A stretch of 64,000 nucleotides of DNA from Bacteroidia bacterium (GTDB taxonomy: Bacteria; Bacteroidota; Bacteroidia; 2-12-FULL-35-15), in the NCBI GenBank assembly GCA_020051175.1, contig JAGVJJ010000014.1, positions 1-64,000 on the forward strand. The letters are read 5' to 3'. The notes under the pieces were generated by a model. The model saw only the letters and a list, made by a program, of their open reading frames with translations, did no database searches and had not been told where the DNA came from. A program made the position numbers and the translations under genes. Every line of letters begins with the position of its first letter. Position 1 is the first letter of the stretch. This document shows positions 30,460-40,306 of the stretch, in pieces.

Positions 30460-31962
30460 ATGAAAAAGCACTTTCTGATACCTTGTTTTATGCTGCTGGC
30501 AACATTTAACATCCTCGCAAACAGCAAAATAACAGCGTATTTAACTTATGCAAGCTTTAATGTTCCGGCAAAAACCCCTTATATCGAAACCTATTTATCC
30601 ATCATTGGAAACTCGGTGAATTTTGTAAAAAATGCCAGCGGTAAGTTTCAGGGAGCGGTTGAAATAAGCATTACTTTTCTTCAAAACGGGGATATAAAAA
30701 ACGCTCAAAAATATACATTAAATAGCCCGGAAACGATGGATACGAGTATTGCGTATCCTAATTTCATTGACCAGCAACGGTTTACGCTTGCAAATGGCGT
30801 TTACACAATGGAAGTATCCATTCTTGATAAAAACAGTATTGTGGAAAAGCCTTTTGTCACGCAGGTTCCCATCACTATTAATTACAATGAAAGCACCATC
30901 CTGGTATCTGATTTTCAACTGCTTGAATCCTACTCAAAATCTGTAAATCCAACAATTCTGACTAAAAGTGGGTACGACCTGTTACCTTATGTGTCTACTT
31001 TTTATCCCAACAATATTCAAAAACTGAAATTTTATTCAGAAATCTACAACTCGAAAAAAATTCTGGGCACCGACCAAAAAATGATATTCAGTTATTTTAT
31101 CGAATCCTACGAAAAGAGAATAAAACTAAACGACTACAGTGCTTTTTCGAAACAAACTGCAAACGATGTAAATATTCTGCTTACAGAATTTGACATTAGC
31201 AAGCTGCCAACAGGAAACTACAACCTTGTACTGGAAGTCAGGGACAAGGAAAATAAAATCCAGGCTGAAAAGAAACTGTTTTTTCAACGACAAAATACAA
31301 ATGGCAAGTTCAGCTATGAAGATTTAAAATCTGTTGATGTAAAAAATACGTTTGTGACCAGCTATACCAATATGGATACATTGGTGGATTACATACGCTG
31401 CCTGCGTCCCATATCCAACTTTTCGGAAGTAAAGTATGCCGAGAACCAGCTCAAAGAGCGAAAGCTGGAAATCATGCAGCAGTTTTTTTACAATTTCTGG
31501 AAAAGCCGCAACGAAACAGAGCCTCAGCTTGCCTGGCTGGAATACTATAAGGAAGTAATGAAAGTAAACAAGGAATTTGATACTTACGGTCTTAAAGGCT
31601 ATGATACCGACAGGGGCCGTGTTTACTTGCAATACGGTCCTCCGGACCAGCGTAGCAAGGTGGAAGCCGAGCCGAGCGCTTACCCTTATGAAATATGGGA
31701 ATATTACAGGCTCATTGACAAATCACTGGTTACAACATACTCGGAAAACAAGCAATCCAACAAGAAATTTGTATTCTACAACCCCGATCTGGTAACCAAT
31801 AAATTTACGCTTATCCATTCCACCGCTCAGGGCGAAGTATACAATACACGCTGGGAAATATTGCTTCATAAGCGCGATTCTCAATCTCACGATATGGATG
31901 CGGAGAAGGTACAGCAGCATTTTGGTGGCAATGCAGATGATAATTTCAGAAACCCGAGGTAA
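30460..31962 (+). CDS. GWxTD domain-containing protein (start MKKHFLIPCFMLL)
   Basis: C-terminal 'GLKGYDTDRGRVYLQYGPPDQRSKVEAEPSAYPYEIWEYY'. Confidence 0.88.
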   Translation: MKKHFLIPCFMLLATFNILANSKITAYLTYASFNVPAKTPYIETYLSIIGNSVNFVKNASGKFQGAVEISITFLQNGDIKNAQKYTLNSPETMDTSIAYPNFIDQQRFTLANGVYTMEVSILDKNSIVEKPFVTQVPITINYNESTILVSDFQLLESYSKSVNPTILTKSGYDLLPYVSTFYPNNIQKLKFYSEIYNSKKILGTDQKMIFSYFIESYEKRIKLNDYSAFSKQTANDVNILLTEFDISKLPTGNYNLVLEVRDKENKIQAEKKLFFQRQNTNGKFSYEDLKSVDVKNTFVTSYTNMDTLVDYIRCLRPISNFSEVKYAENQLKERKLEIMQQFFYNFWKSRNETEPQLAWLEYYKEVMKVNKEFDTYGLKGYDTDRGRVYLQYGPPDQRSKVEAEPSAYPYEIWEYYRLIDKSLVTTYSENKQSNKKFVFYNPDLVTNKFTLIHSTAQGEVYNTRWEILLHKRDSQSHDMDAEKVQQHFGGNADDNFRNPR

Positions 31963-31969
31963 CTAGTGA

Positions 31970-32080
31970 ATAGTTATTGGTTATTGGTTATCTGTTATCT
32001 GTTATCCGTTATTAGGTAATTCTGATAGCCAATAACAGGTAATAATAACTGATATACTGATAACTTATTAACTATAACTT
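31970..32080. repeat. degenerate GGTTATT/CTGTTATC heptamer repeat tract
   Basis: ttattggttattggttatctgttatctgttatccgttattagg... Confidence 0.7.
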
Positions 32081-32101
32081 CAAAATACATACCTTTGTCT
32101 T

Positions 32102-33130
32102 ATGAAGGTTGCTGTAGTTATCCTGAACTGGAACGGTAAAAATTTTCTCGAAAAATTTTTACCGTCTGTTGTTGCAAACAATCCTGTTTATTCAGAAATA
32201 ATTGTTGCTGATAATGCTTCAAGTGATAACTCAATTGCTTTTCTTAAGGAACGCTATCCCCCGATTAAGATCATTCAGAATGCTGAAAATGGAGGATTTT
32301 CCAGAGGCTATAATGACGCATTGAAACAGGTAAAAGCAGATTACTATGTTTTGCTGAATTCCGACATTGAAGTAACAGCCAACTGGATTGATCCTGTAAT
32401 TCAACTGATGGACAGCGATGAAACAATTGCTGCATGTCAGCCTAAAATAAGGGATTACAATAAAAAAACACATTTCGAGTATGCTGGTGCAGCTGGTGGT
32501 TATATTGATAAATATGGCTATATGCTATGTCGCGGACGTATTTTTGATACCATAGAAGAAGACAAAGGACAATACGATGATACGCGTGAGATATTCTGGG
32601 CCACAGGTGCATGCCTGTTTATCCGCTCTAAATATTATCACCAGATGGGTGGACTTGATGAAGATTTTTTTGCACACATGGAAGAAATTGATCTGTGCTG
32701 GCGCTTAAAAAATTACGGATATAAAATCATGTACTGCGCTGACTCTACAGTATACCATGTTGGTGGTGGCACACTCAATAAAACCAGTCCACACAAGACA
32801 TTTTTAAATTTTCGTAATAACCTGGTCTTACTTTTTAAGAATCATGCACCGGCTTATTTTATTATAAAAATTATATTGCGCATGCTCTTGGATGGCATTG
32901 CTGGAATTAAATTTTTAATTTCAGGACAGGCTCCTCACTTTATGGCAATACTTAAAGCACACTATGCATTTTACTCTTCACTGAGCAAAACACTGGCAAA
33001 GCGGAGGAAACTGAAGCACGATATAAAACAATATGCAACCAAAGGGATTTATTCAGGCAGTATTGTTGCAGATTATTATTTGAAAGGGATTAAACAATTT
33101 GACCAGATTGATAGCAAAAAATTCTCATGA
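32102..33130 (+). CDS. glycosyltransferase family 2 protein
   Basis: 'VAVVILNWNGKNFLEKFLPSV', 'IIVADNASSDNSIAFL', 'YYVLLNSDIEV', 'FFAHMEEIDLCWRLKNYGYKI'. Confidence 0.96.
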   Translation: MKVAVVILNWNGKNFLEKFLPSVVANNPVYSEIIVADNASSDNSIAFLKERYPPIKIIQNAENGGFSRGYNDALKQVKADYYVLLNSDIEVTANWIDPVIQLMDSDETIAACQPKIRDYNKKTHFEYAGAAGGYIDKYGYMLCRGRIFDTIEEDKGQYDDTREIFWATGACLFIRSKYYHQMGGLDEDFFAHMEEIDLCWRLKNYGYKIMYCADSTVYHVGGGTLNKTSPHKTFLNFRNNLVLLFKNHAPAYFIIKIILRMLLDGIAGIKFLISGQAPHFMAILKAHYAFYSSLSKTLAKRRKLKHDIKQYATKGIYSGSIVADYYLKGIKQFDQIDSKKFS

Positions 33131-33166
33131 AATTTCATTCCTTTATTAATTACAACTTAGAAAAAA

Positions 33167-33526
33167 ATGAATGATAAGAACAATTTAAGGGTCTACAGGA
33201 TGTCTTTTGCAAGTGTGTATCCGCTGTATATACAGAAAGTAGAAAAAAAGGGGCGCACAAAAGATGAATTAGATACCGTTATCTATTGGCTAACAGGGTA
33301 CAATAAGAAGACGCTCCAGGAACAAATTGATAAGAAAACTGATTTCGAAACATTTTTTGCGAAGGCACCAAAGCTAAACCCCAATGTTTCAAAAATCACG
33401 GGTGTGATTTGTGGCTACCGTGTTGAAGATATTGAAGACCCGGTGATACAAAAGGTACGTTATCTGGATAAGTTGGTGGATGAATTGGCCAAGGGCAAAG
33501 TGATGGAGAAGATTTTGAGAAGCTAA
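33167..33526 (+). CDS. DUF2200 family protein
   Basis: '[37 protein letters not shown]...[31 protein letters not shown]'. Confidence 0.9.
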   Translation: MNDKNNLRVYRMSFASVYPLYIQKVEKKGRTKDELDTVIYWLTGYNKKTLQEQIDKKTDFETFFAKAPKLNPNVSKITGVICGYRVEDIEDPVIQKVRYLDKLVDELAKGKVMEKILRS

Positions 33527-33813
33527 GTGTCCTAAACCAAATTTCCATAGCTTTATTCCAATAACGAGAATATTCTCTGTCTGCACACTACACCTAGCAT
33601 CCAGTTTTCGGCAAATTGTTCAGGTTTGCCTCCTCCTCTGATTTCATTTAATTTACAAGCAAATATTAAGTCGGAAATTTTTTGTAACCACGGCACTGTT
33701 TTTTTACAAAACGGTTAATAAAATCGTGAAAGCCTAAATCAAACTAAGTAAGGGGACCTAAAGACCTTTTATAATCATTTTTATTCGGGCCTAAAACACA
33801 AATATTCTTAGCA

Positions 33814-33984
33814 ATGAAAAACAAAATTTTATTAGCATCCATTCTTGCAATGTCCACGGTGGTGCTTCCTGGCTGTGAAACAATTGGAAATATTTTTACT
33901 ACCGGGGTCTGGTTTGGAATAGTAATAGTAATGGTACTCATCATATTTGTACTTTGGCTATTGAATAAGACAAAAAATAAATAG
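33814..33984 (+). CDS. small lipoprotein with C-terminal TM helix (56 aa)
   Basis: MKNKILLASILAMSTVVLPGCETIGNIFTTGVWFGIVIVMVLIIFVLWLLNKTKNK; below the ORF-track length cut-off; lipobox LPGC. Confidence 0.7.
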   Translation: MKNKILLASILAMSTVVLPGCETIGNIFTTGVWFGIVIVMVLIIFVLWLLNKTKNK

Positions 33985-34030
33985 TCATGTTTTGAGTAAG
34001 ATGTTCCACACAAAAAAGCGGGAAAACAAA

Positions 34031-34060
34031 AAGGCCCGAAAGAAAAATCTTCCGGGCCTT
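34031..34060. terminator. terminator between convergent lipoprotein gene and mksE-like gene
   Basis: aaggcccg / cgggcctt stem; T/A-rich flanks. Confidence 0.7.
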
Positions 34061-34081
34061 CAATTAATAAGGTAAAATCAG

Positions 34082-34606
34082 TTACTCCTTCTCCGCATTC
34101 TCATACTTCACAATATCCGCAGCAAAATCCATAAAGAACTTGTGGGCCGAAGTAAACACAAAACGGTTATCACCGGTTTTTTCAATAATATTCCTTCTGT
34201 TCATCGTATTGATAAAGTTCTTGCGCGATTCAGCATCTTTCAGCTGTTTATTGGAAAGAATCAAGTCAATGTATGAAGAGTTGGTAAAATAATTTTCGAT
34301 TTCTTCTATCTCAAACTCGCTGAACTGTATCCGCTCCAGGAAGTTTTTACCATCACGGTCAAGCTCATAGCTCAACAAAGCAATAAAAATACACACATCG
34401 CGTGACAGCATTTCGTTGGACTCGTCTGAAACCAGGTAAGCAAAATCCTGAGTCAGTCTCAATTCATAATTGAAAGATGCCTTGAAAAAGTAGTTATAGG
34501 ATTGCTCATTTTCTTTAAGCACTGCATAAGTACGCTCAGTAGGCAAAACAAATTTACCACTGGTTAAATCCTCTACAATCTGGCGGTGGTGATTAGGAAA
34601 TTCCAT
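34082..34606 (-). CDS. MksE/MukE-like condensin subunit (putative)
   Basis: 174 aa, winged-helix-like, 14-nt overlap with the upstream kleisin-like gene; size and context fit MksE/JetB. Confidence 0.65.
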   Translation of the reverse strand: MEFPNHHRQIVEDLTSGKFVLPTERTYAVLKENEQSYNYFFKASFNYELRLTQDFAYLVSDESNEMLSRDVCIFIALLSYELDRDGKNFLERIQFSEFEIEEIENYFTNSSYIDLILSNKQLKDAESRKNFINTMNRRNIIEKTGDNRFVFTSAHKFFMDFAADIVKYENAEKE

Positions 34607-35789
34607 GTTGTTTATTGATAGTTATTTTAGGATACGTTAATGTTAAATCGTTGATCTTCAATTTTTCAAATTCAGGCTTGGCACCAAAATCGCGCTCAAT
34701 ATCTTCGTCAAATGCCAGTGTAGTCAATGCAAAGAATTTTTCAATCTCTACCTTTTTGTAATCTTCTTTTAATGTTTTATTGCACCATTTAAAGAAATCC
34801 GGCACCGGCAGATTGGACTTTAGTTTTGTGGTATAATACTCTTTGTCAAAAATCCACTTTTCGTCCGAATTTACTTCGTCATCAAAGTATACATCCACAT
34901 CATTTTTAAACTGCTCAAAAATTTCAGCGGCATTAAAAAACGTGCTTCGGGAATAGATACTGTGACGCTTGGTTTCAAGCATACGAGGCACTTTCTGTTT
35001 GTAAGGATTTTTAAGGAAAGTAATCCAGCCGGTAAGAATAATGGACTCAGTACGTATACGCTCAATCAGCGGTAATAATTCAGTGGTTAAGATCTTCGAC
35101 TGACGTAATAAATTATCATTCACCTGTATCAGCTGGAAATACATCTTCTCAAACAATACACGCGTATTTTCCTCGTCAGTAGTTAAGCGGTAGCGGTTGG
35201 TATACTCAGATATGTCATACAGCTTATTGGCAATAGAAGAGCTGTGGTTAATATCGAGGATTTTATTCAATGGAATGATGTACTCATCGATCCAGCGTGA
35301 AGCACGCACAATCTTTTCGCGGTAATCAATCTTTTTCACATTCGCTTTCAGCTCGCGGGTTTCATTCAGCAAGCTGATGGTGTTTTTCTCCACCATTTCA
35401 TAGAAAGTACGAATCTCGTTGGAAAGCTCCGTTAACCGCTGGTTCAGAAGCACCTTATCGCCATTGATGTTTTCCTTGATTTTACGGAACAGCTCGGAAA
35501 TGGAAACATGATACTTTTCAATGGTTTCCGGCAACATCGGCTTGAACTCGCTCTGTATAAACTCAATGAGATTATAATAAACGGTACGTATTTCATAGCT
35601 GTCGTTTACCGGACTTAATATTTTGTAGTCGACCAGCTGCACTTTAATATCAATATTGTGCTTTGACGTAAGTTCACTTAAAATCTCACGTGTAATCACA
35701 CCACCCTTTGATTGTGTTTCATACAAATCAACGATGATATCAAAATACTCTAATAAAAAGCGCAGTATGGTCCTTGGTTCTGCTTTCAT
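34593..35789 (-). CDS. MksF/MukF-like kleisin subunit (putative)
   Basis: 398 aa; N-terminal winged-helix-like region 'RTILRFLLEYFDIIVDLYE...' followed by long helical region; overlaps mksE-like gene; SMC-type ATPase nearby on same strand. Confidence 0.65.
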   Translation of the reverse strand: MKAEPRTILRFLLEYFDIIVDLYETQSKGGVITREILSELTSKHNIDIKVQLVDYKILSPVNDSYEIRTVYYNLIEFIQSEFKPMLPETIEKYHVSISELFRKIKENINGDKVLLNQRLTELSNEIRTFYEMVEKNTISLLNETRELKANVKKIDYREKIVRASRWIDEYIIPLNKILDINHSSSIANKLYDISEYTNRYRLTTDEENTRVLFEKMYFQLIQVNDNLLRQSKILTTELLPLIERIRTESIILTGWITFLKNPYKQKVPRMLETKRHSIYSRSTFFNAAEIFEQFKNDVDVYFDDEVNSDEKWIFDKEYYTTKLKSNLPVPDFFKWCNKTLKEDYKKVEIEKFFALTTLAFDEDIERDFGAKPEFEKLKINDLTLTYPKITINKQHGIS

Positions 35790-35805
35790 TAACCCCTCCC
35801 TAGCA

Positions 35806-35822
35806 CTCCCCCTAATGGGGAG
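35806..35822. repeat. REP-like G/C-rich hairpin (ctcccc-ctaat-ggggag)
   Basis: Within acccctccctagcactccccctaatggggagg just upstream of kleisin-like start codon. Confidence 0.65.
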
Positions 35823-35879
35823 GAACTTGTTTTAGTTATTTAAAATGTTTAAATTTTTTATTCAATAATAACATTATTA

Positions 35880-38800
35880 TTACCGGCTGATGACTAGTTT
35901 ACCCTTTGTCACATTGTTGTTATTTACATTCACTTTATAAATATACATTCCCTCACTTAATGTAGATATAGACGTTTGTTTAACATCATTACCTGCATTG
36001 AATGTATCAGAAAGAATTAATTTTCCAGCAATGTCGTACAATGATAGCGTAGCAGTTTGTTGTTCATTCAAACTAATAAAAATAGTTATTTTATCATTCG
36101 CAGGGTTTGGGAACACTACGATATTACCTGCGGTACTATCTTCTTCTAGCATGTTTTTATGTGTGCCTATGTGCGATGGTACAATTTCACACTCATTTAT
36201 ATAAACAGCGGTATCTAAGGTTGAAAGAAGTGCTCTTGCATTATATACGGCAGGACCGCTTTCGTAAGGGCATAATTTAGCTATTGCTTGTAATGTATTT
36301 ATTTCATTGCTGTTAAGACTATCATTAACCCAGTTTGCAATAGTGATAGTATATACATCTTTCAAATTTTGCTCAATGGTATTTTCAGGATTAAAAACAT
36401 TAATTGAAATGTTGGCAGCTGCAATATCTCCATGGTTAATCAATTCATTAAGACCGTATAATTTACCAATATTATTAGTTAAAATACTGTCAGCAAAAGT
36501 TTGTAAGTCAGAAGTTCCTAACAATAATGCTGTATCTGCAAGCATAGCTGTATCTGTTCGCAGCAAATTGTATAAGGAATAGTTAGCCCACCATTTTGAG
36601 GGAACACTATAAAGGGCGGGATAACTGTGCTCATCATTAGCCAGCTGCTGGAATTGCAGCAGTTTACTATTATCCTCATTTCTTCCTGAAAGTGTACCAC
36701 AAACAGGCGTTGGTACTGCGCTATAACCTGTTGGTGGATCAACTGTACTAACTAAATTATTGGGATACATACAAGGGCCACTGAGAGTATTACAAGGACT
36801 TCCGTATAAATTCATAATTGATTGAGTTCCATCAGAATAATAAGAAAAAATATGACTTCCACTAAAAGTTCCTTCCCAAGTATTTTCTGTTGCTCTACAG
36901 GAGCTTGAACTTCCATTTTGATATCCAATTGTACTGGAATTAAGTACAAACCCATCCATATTATTCTTCATATGATTCTTAGCTGTTTCAGTTCCTAAAT
37001 TTCCACCACTGAAAAACAAACCTCTTCCAATATCTTCAACAGAATTATACAAAACAACAGAAAGGACACACCCAGGTTCTATTCGTATACCATTCATCCA
37101 CCAGGCCGAAGCTCCAATACCTTTAACAAGATTTGTCCGCAAATTCAATGAGGGGCAATTAGCAACCAATATCCCATTGCTTTGTATACTGCTCCCTAAA
37201 TTACTTAATGAGGTAATATTATTACTTTGAATACTAGGTGCTGTATGATTAGTAACCTCTATACCTGTCGAAACACGCTTTATATTATTATAAAAAATAC
37301 TAAGTTGAGGATTGGTATTAAGAGATGTATTTAATATACTTATGGCTTTGCTATTGGGTTTGGAGTTACTTGTTGGAGAGGCAATATTGATATTGTTTGA
37401 AAGCACCCAGAAACCAGAACTCCCTGCACAATCTATTGAGTAAATACCTGTAGAACAATCGTCAATAGTATTATTACTTATATTAAAACCATTTCCTGAA
37501 TAAGAACAGTTATTGATAGAAACTCCTGTTGTTAAGTTATTCATTGTATTTGAAAGCACACTTACATCCATACTTCCTGAGGCATAAATCCCTGTAGTAG
37601 AATTTACAAACGTATTTTTTTGGTATGAATTATTATTTCCCCCAACCACTAAAAGCCTTTCTGTTGTTGTATTAGAATAAGATCCAATACAGCGACCGGA
37701 AAAGCCCGAGCCGGAAATATTTTTAAAATTAGTATTATATACTCTCAAACCAGAACGCAAACAATAAATTCCCATATCCATATTGTCAAAAGTATTTGTT
37801 TGACCCGATTGATCCACTCCAATATTCACTTGTGTAACAGTTTCCATTATATCAACACCTTTACTGGTTCGTAGTCCGGCATAAGGAGCGATTAATGCAT
37901 TGGCAGGAAGGCCAGATGAATTATAGCAAGAAATTGTACTGTTTTTTACTACACCAGGATGTGTTCCAGAATAAGGTCCGATTCTTATTGCGACATAATT
38001 TGCATTGAGTTTTGAACCATTTTGTATAGTAAAAGGAGCGCCTAACCTTGATTCAATTGCAACTTTTGCTTTCTCTATAGTAGAAGCATTATCAACCAAT
38101 AAACTGGTTCCCGAATTTAATATTATCCCAGTCCACATACTGCCAGTCCATGACGTAATCAAGGCTCCATCAGTGATAATTAAGTTTGCTCCAGGATCTA
38201 ATGTAATGGAACCGTTAGTAGCCATTGCCACCTTGCATTTTATTGTGAGTGTGGCACCATTAGTAACTTTTATATTTTGATACATTTGAATATCAAAATC
38301 CCATGTTTCATTTTGATTTACTACCCAGTCATTGCTTGAGGAAATCATGGACTTCACGTATTTTCTAACACTTTTTATTGCTAGCGCTCTATTTGCCTTT
38401 CCCAATTGCAAAGGTGACAAATACTCGTTAGACTGTGTTCCTCCCATTAAATTATTAGTAGAATAATAACTACTATTATAAGGGTCAAATCCCCACCCAC
38501 CTTGATGTACACAAGCATAATTTGCTGGTGGTGTACAATAATTCCACCAACTAGTATTATACACATCACTTAAATAATCCAAATCCAGCATATATTGATT
38601 ATAATCATACGTATGATATAAATCCAACGAATGCCCCAATTCATGCAAAAGGTGGCCCGACCAAGCATAATCTTGTGTAGGATTGTCCGCTGCATTAAAA
38701 GTAACAACATATGAATTTTGACTTAAGTTTGTTTCAGATGGAAACGCAGAAAACCCCAATGCTGGAGGTCCACAATATGCCCCTCCTGTAACATAAATAG

Positions 38801-39329
38801 GAACCGAACCTGAAATCCGTGAAGGATCAATACCATTTACATATGATTCATAGGCATTCGCATTACAAGTGACTAGTGTATTAAGATAATCATTTTGATA
38901 AAAATAAATCCCAGATACTTCATATTGTATTGTACTATTCGGAATATGAGTCACCCCAGTAATTGGGTCAGAAGGAGATGAGAGAGAAGCCATTCTTGGG
39001 TTCATCCATGAATTCACAATAGTATTTAATCTTGATAAATGTGAGGCATCATTTTGCCAATTATTACTTCCATTATTTTTTTGAAAAAAGTGAAAAGAAA
39101 TTCTAACTATTTTGGTAGGAGTAACACTTGGAACAGGCACGTACCCAGAAACCCGACCATACCTATTAGTGTAAGTGCTTGAAACCGGTGTACATGGTAT
39201 AGATTTAGTTCCTGAAGTTGCATTATTTGCACCTCCACAGTCGCTCCAAGTTAATTGAGCCATAGCAGCAGTACAATCTGTTAATATACACGCTATTACT
39301 ACAATAGTCTTATAAATTATTGATTTCAT
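35880..39329 (-). CDS. secreted metzincin-like metalloprotease with right-handed beta-helix repeats and T9SS type A sorting domain
   Basis: 'HLLHELGHSLDLYHTYDY' zinc site, 'NNLMGGTQ' Met-turn, parallel beta-helix-like Asn/Ser-rich repeats, C-terminal 'VVFPNPANDKITIFISLNEQQTATLSLYDIAGKLILSD...EGMYIYKVNVNNNNVTKGKLVISR'. Confidence 0.85.
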   Translation of the reverse strand: MKSIIYKTIVVIACILTDCTAAMAQLTWSDCGGANNATSGTKSIPCTPVSSTYTNRYGRVSGYVPVPSVTPTKIVRISFHFFQKNNGSNNWQNDASHLSRLNTIVNSWMNPRMASLSSPSDPITGVTHIPNSTIQYEVSGIYFYQNDYLNTLVTCNANAYESYVNGIDPSRISGSVPIYVTGGAYCGPPALGFSAFPSETNLSQNSYVVTFNAADNPTQDYAWSGHLLHELGHSLDLYHTYDYNQYMLDLDYLSDVYNTSWWNYCTPPANYACVHQGGWGFDPYNSSYYSTNNLMGGTQSNEYLSPLQLGKANRALAIKSVRKYVKSMISSSNDWVVNQNETWDFDIQMYQNIKVTNGATLTIKCKVAMATNGSITLDPGANLIITDGALITSWTGSMWTGIILNSGTSLLVDNASTIEKAKVAIESRLGAPFTIQNGSKLNANYVAIRIGPYSGTHPGVVKNSTISCYNSSGLPANALIAPYAGLRTSKGVDIMETVTQVNIGVDQSGQTNTFDNMDMGIYCLRSGLRVYNTNFKNISGSGFSGRCIGSYSNTTTERLLVVGGNNNSYQKNTFVNSTTGIYASGSMDVSVLSNTMNNLTTGVSINNCSYSGNGFNISNNTIDDCSTGIYSIDCAGSSGFWVLSNNINIASPTSNSKPNSKAISILNTSLNTNPQLSIFYNNIKRVSTGIEVTNHTAPSIQSNNITSLSNLGSSIQSNGILVANCPSLNLRTNLVKGIGASAWWMNGIRIEPGCVLSVVLYNSVEDIGRGLFFSGGNLGTETAKNHMKNNMDGFVLNSSTIGYQNGSSSSCRATENTWEGTFSGSHIFSYYSDGTQSIMNLYGSPCNTLSGPCMYPNNLVSTVDPPTGYSAVPTPVCGTLSGRNEDNSKLLQFQQLANDEHSYPALYSVPSKWWANYSLYNLLRTDTAMLADTALLLGTSDLQTFADSILTNNIGKLYGLNELINHGDIAAANISINVFNPENTIEQNLKDVYTITIANWVNDSLNSNEINTLQAIAKLCPYESGPAVYNARALLSTLDTAVYINECEIVPSHIGTHKNMLEEDSTAGNIVVFPNPANDKITIFISLNEQQTATLSLYDIAGKLILSDTFNAGNDVKQTSISTLSEGMYIYKVNVNNNNVTKGKLVISR

Positions 39330-39338
39330 TGATTTTTT

Positions 39339-40295
39339 TTAACGAACGACATTTAATGCGCCCGATTTAACAATACGGTTATTACAAATTACTTTATAAA
39401 TGTATACTCCCTTATTTAGATTACCAATTGAAATTTCTGTAATATTATTATTTCTATTAAGTATATGCGAATTTTGAAGTTTACCCACAATATCAGCTAT
39501 TTCTATTATTCCTGTTTCTGATGGCTTCAAATCAACGACTACGTTTAATTTATCGTTCGCAGGATTGGGATATATTTTCACTTCTCTTTTATCTAGTTGT
39601 GATTCATCAATACTAGTAATATAGTCGCACGCACTGGTTATTCCAGTTGAATAAGAACCAAAGGTGGTATCTGAATAACAACGCAACCCTCCATGAACTC
39701 CTTCTGCAGTAGAGCCATAACATGGAGCAAAATCAATATCATCATATCTGTATCCCAATCGCTCTACCATGGTATCAAGAACATAACCAAATGTTTGGTT
39801 ACCGGAATAATCCAAAGGCCCTATTTTTACATACAACCAATTCAAATTAAAACCCTGAATATTTTTTGTACCTGTATTTAATACCTCCACAAAATAAGTC
39901 GAATCAGCACAGGCAGTATCTACTAACGGAAAACGCCATCGGTTCCCTATTTGTGCGTTGGTATTAAATAAAGTATCGAACTTATTGTTACCATATCTGT
40001 TATTATATAAATATACAACTCCATTTTGTTCATAAGTAAAATATGGATTACGATACCCACTAACACTACCAAAAATACCTGTACCGTCATAGTAATGGGA
40101 TATTTTTTTACAAGTAGTTGAGTTTATTACAGTATCATTTATATAAGTTAATTTTGAGTAACCGTACCAATCTGCAGAAGCATCAGTATAATACCATGTT
40201 GCCCCAGCCGGACACCACGTTTGTGAATATAAACTTAGTGACGTAGAAACGCTTAATACAATAATAATTATTCTGCTGAATCGCTTTTTAAACAT
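39339..40295 (-). CDS. T9SS type A sorting domain-containing secreted protein
   Basis: Signal peptide; C-terminal 'VKIYPNPANDKLNVVVDLKPSETGIIEIADIVGKLQNSHILNRNNNITEISIGNLNKGVYIYKVICNNRIVKSGALNVVR'. Confidence 0.88.
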   Translation of the reverse strand: MFKKRFSRIIIIVLSVSTSLSLYSQTWCPAGATWYYTDASADWYGYSKLTYINDTVINSTTCKKISHYYDGTGIFGSVSGYRNPYFTYEQNGVVYLYNNRYGNNKFDTLFNTNAQIGNRWRFPLVDTACADSTYFVEVLNTGTKNIQGFNLNWLYVKIGPLDYSGNQTFGYVLDTMVERLGYRYDDIDFAPCYGSTAEGVHGGLRCYSDTTFGSYSTGITSACDYITSIDESQLDKREVKIYPNPANDKLNVVVDLKPSETGIIEIADIVGKLQNSHILNRNNNITEISIGNLNKGVYIYKVICNNRIVKSGALNVVR

Positions 40296-40306
40296 ACTCT
40301 TAATTT

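Noticed and set aside
37000-38400. Possible CRISPR or tandem DNA repeats in the beta-helix gene
   Set aside because: Repetition is at the protein level (Asn/Ser-rich beta-helix rungs); no regularly spaced identical DNA repeats.
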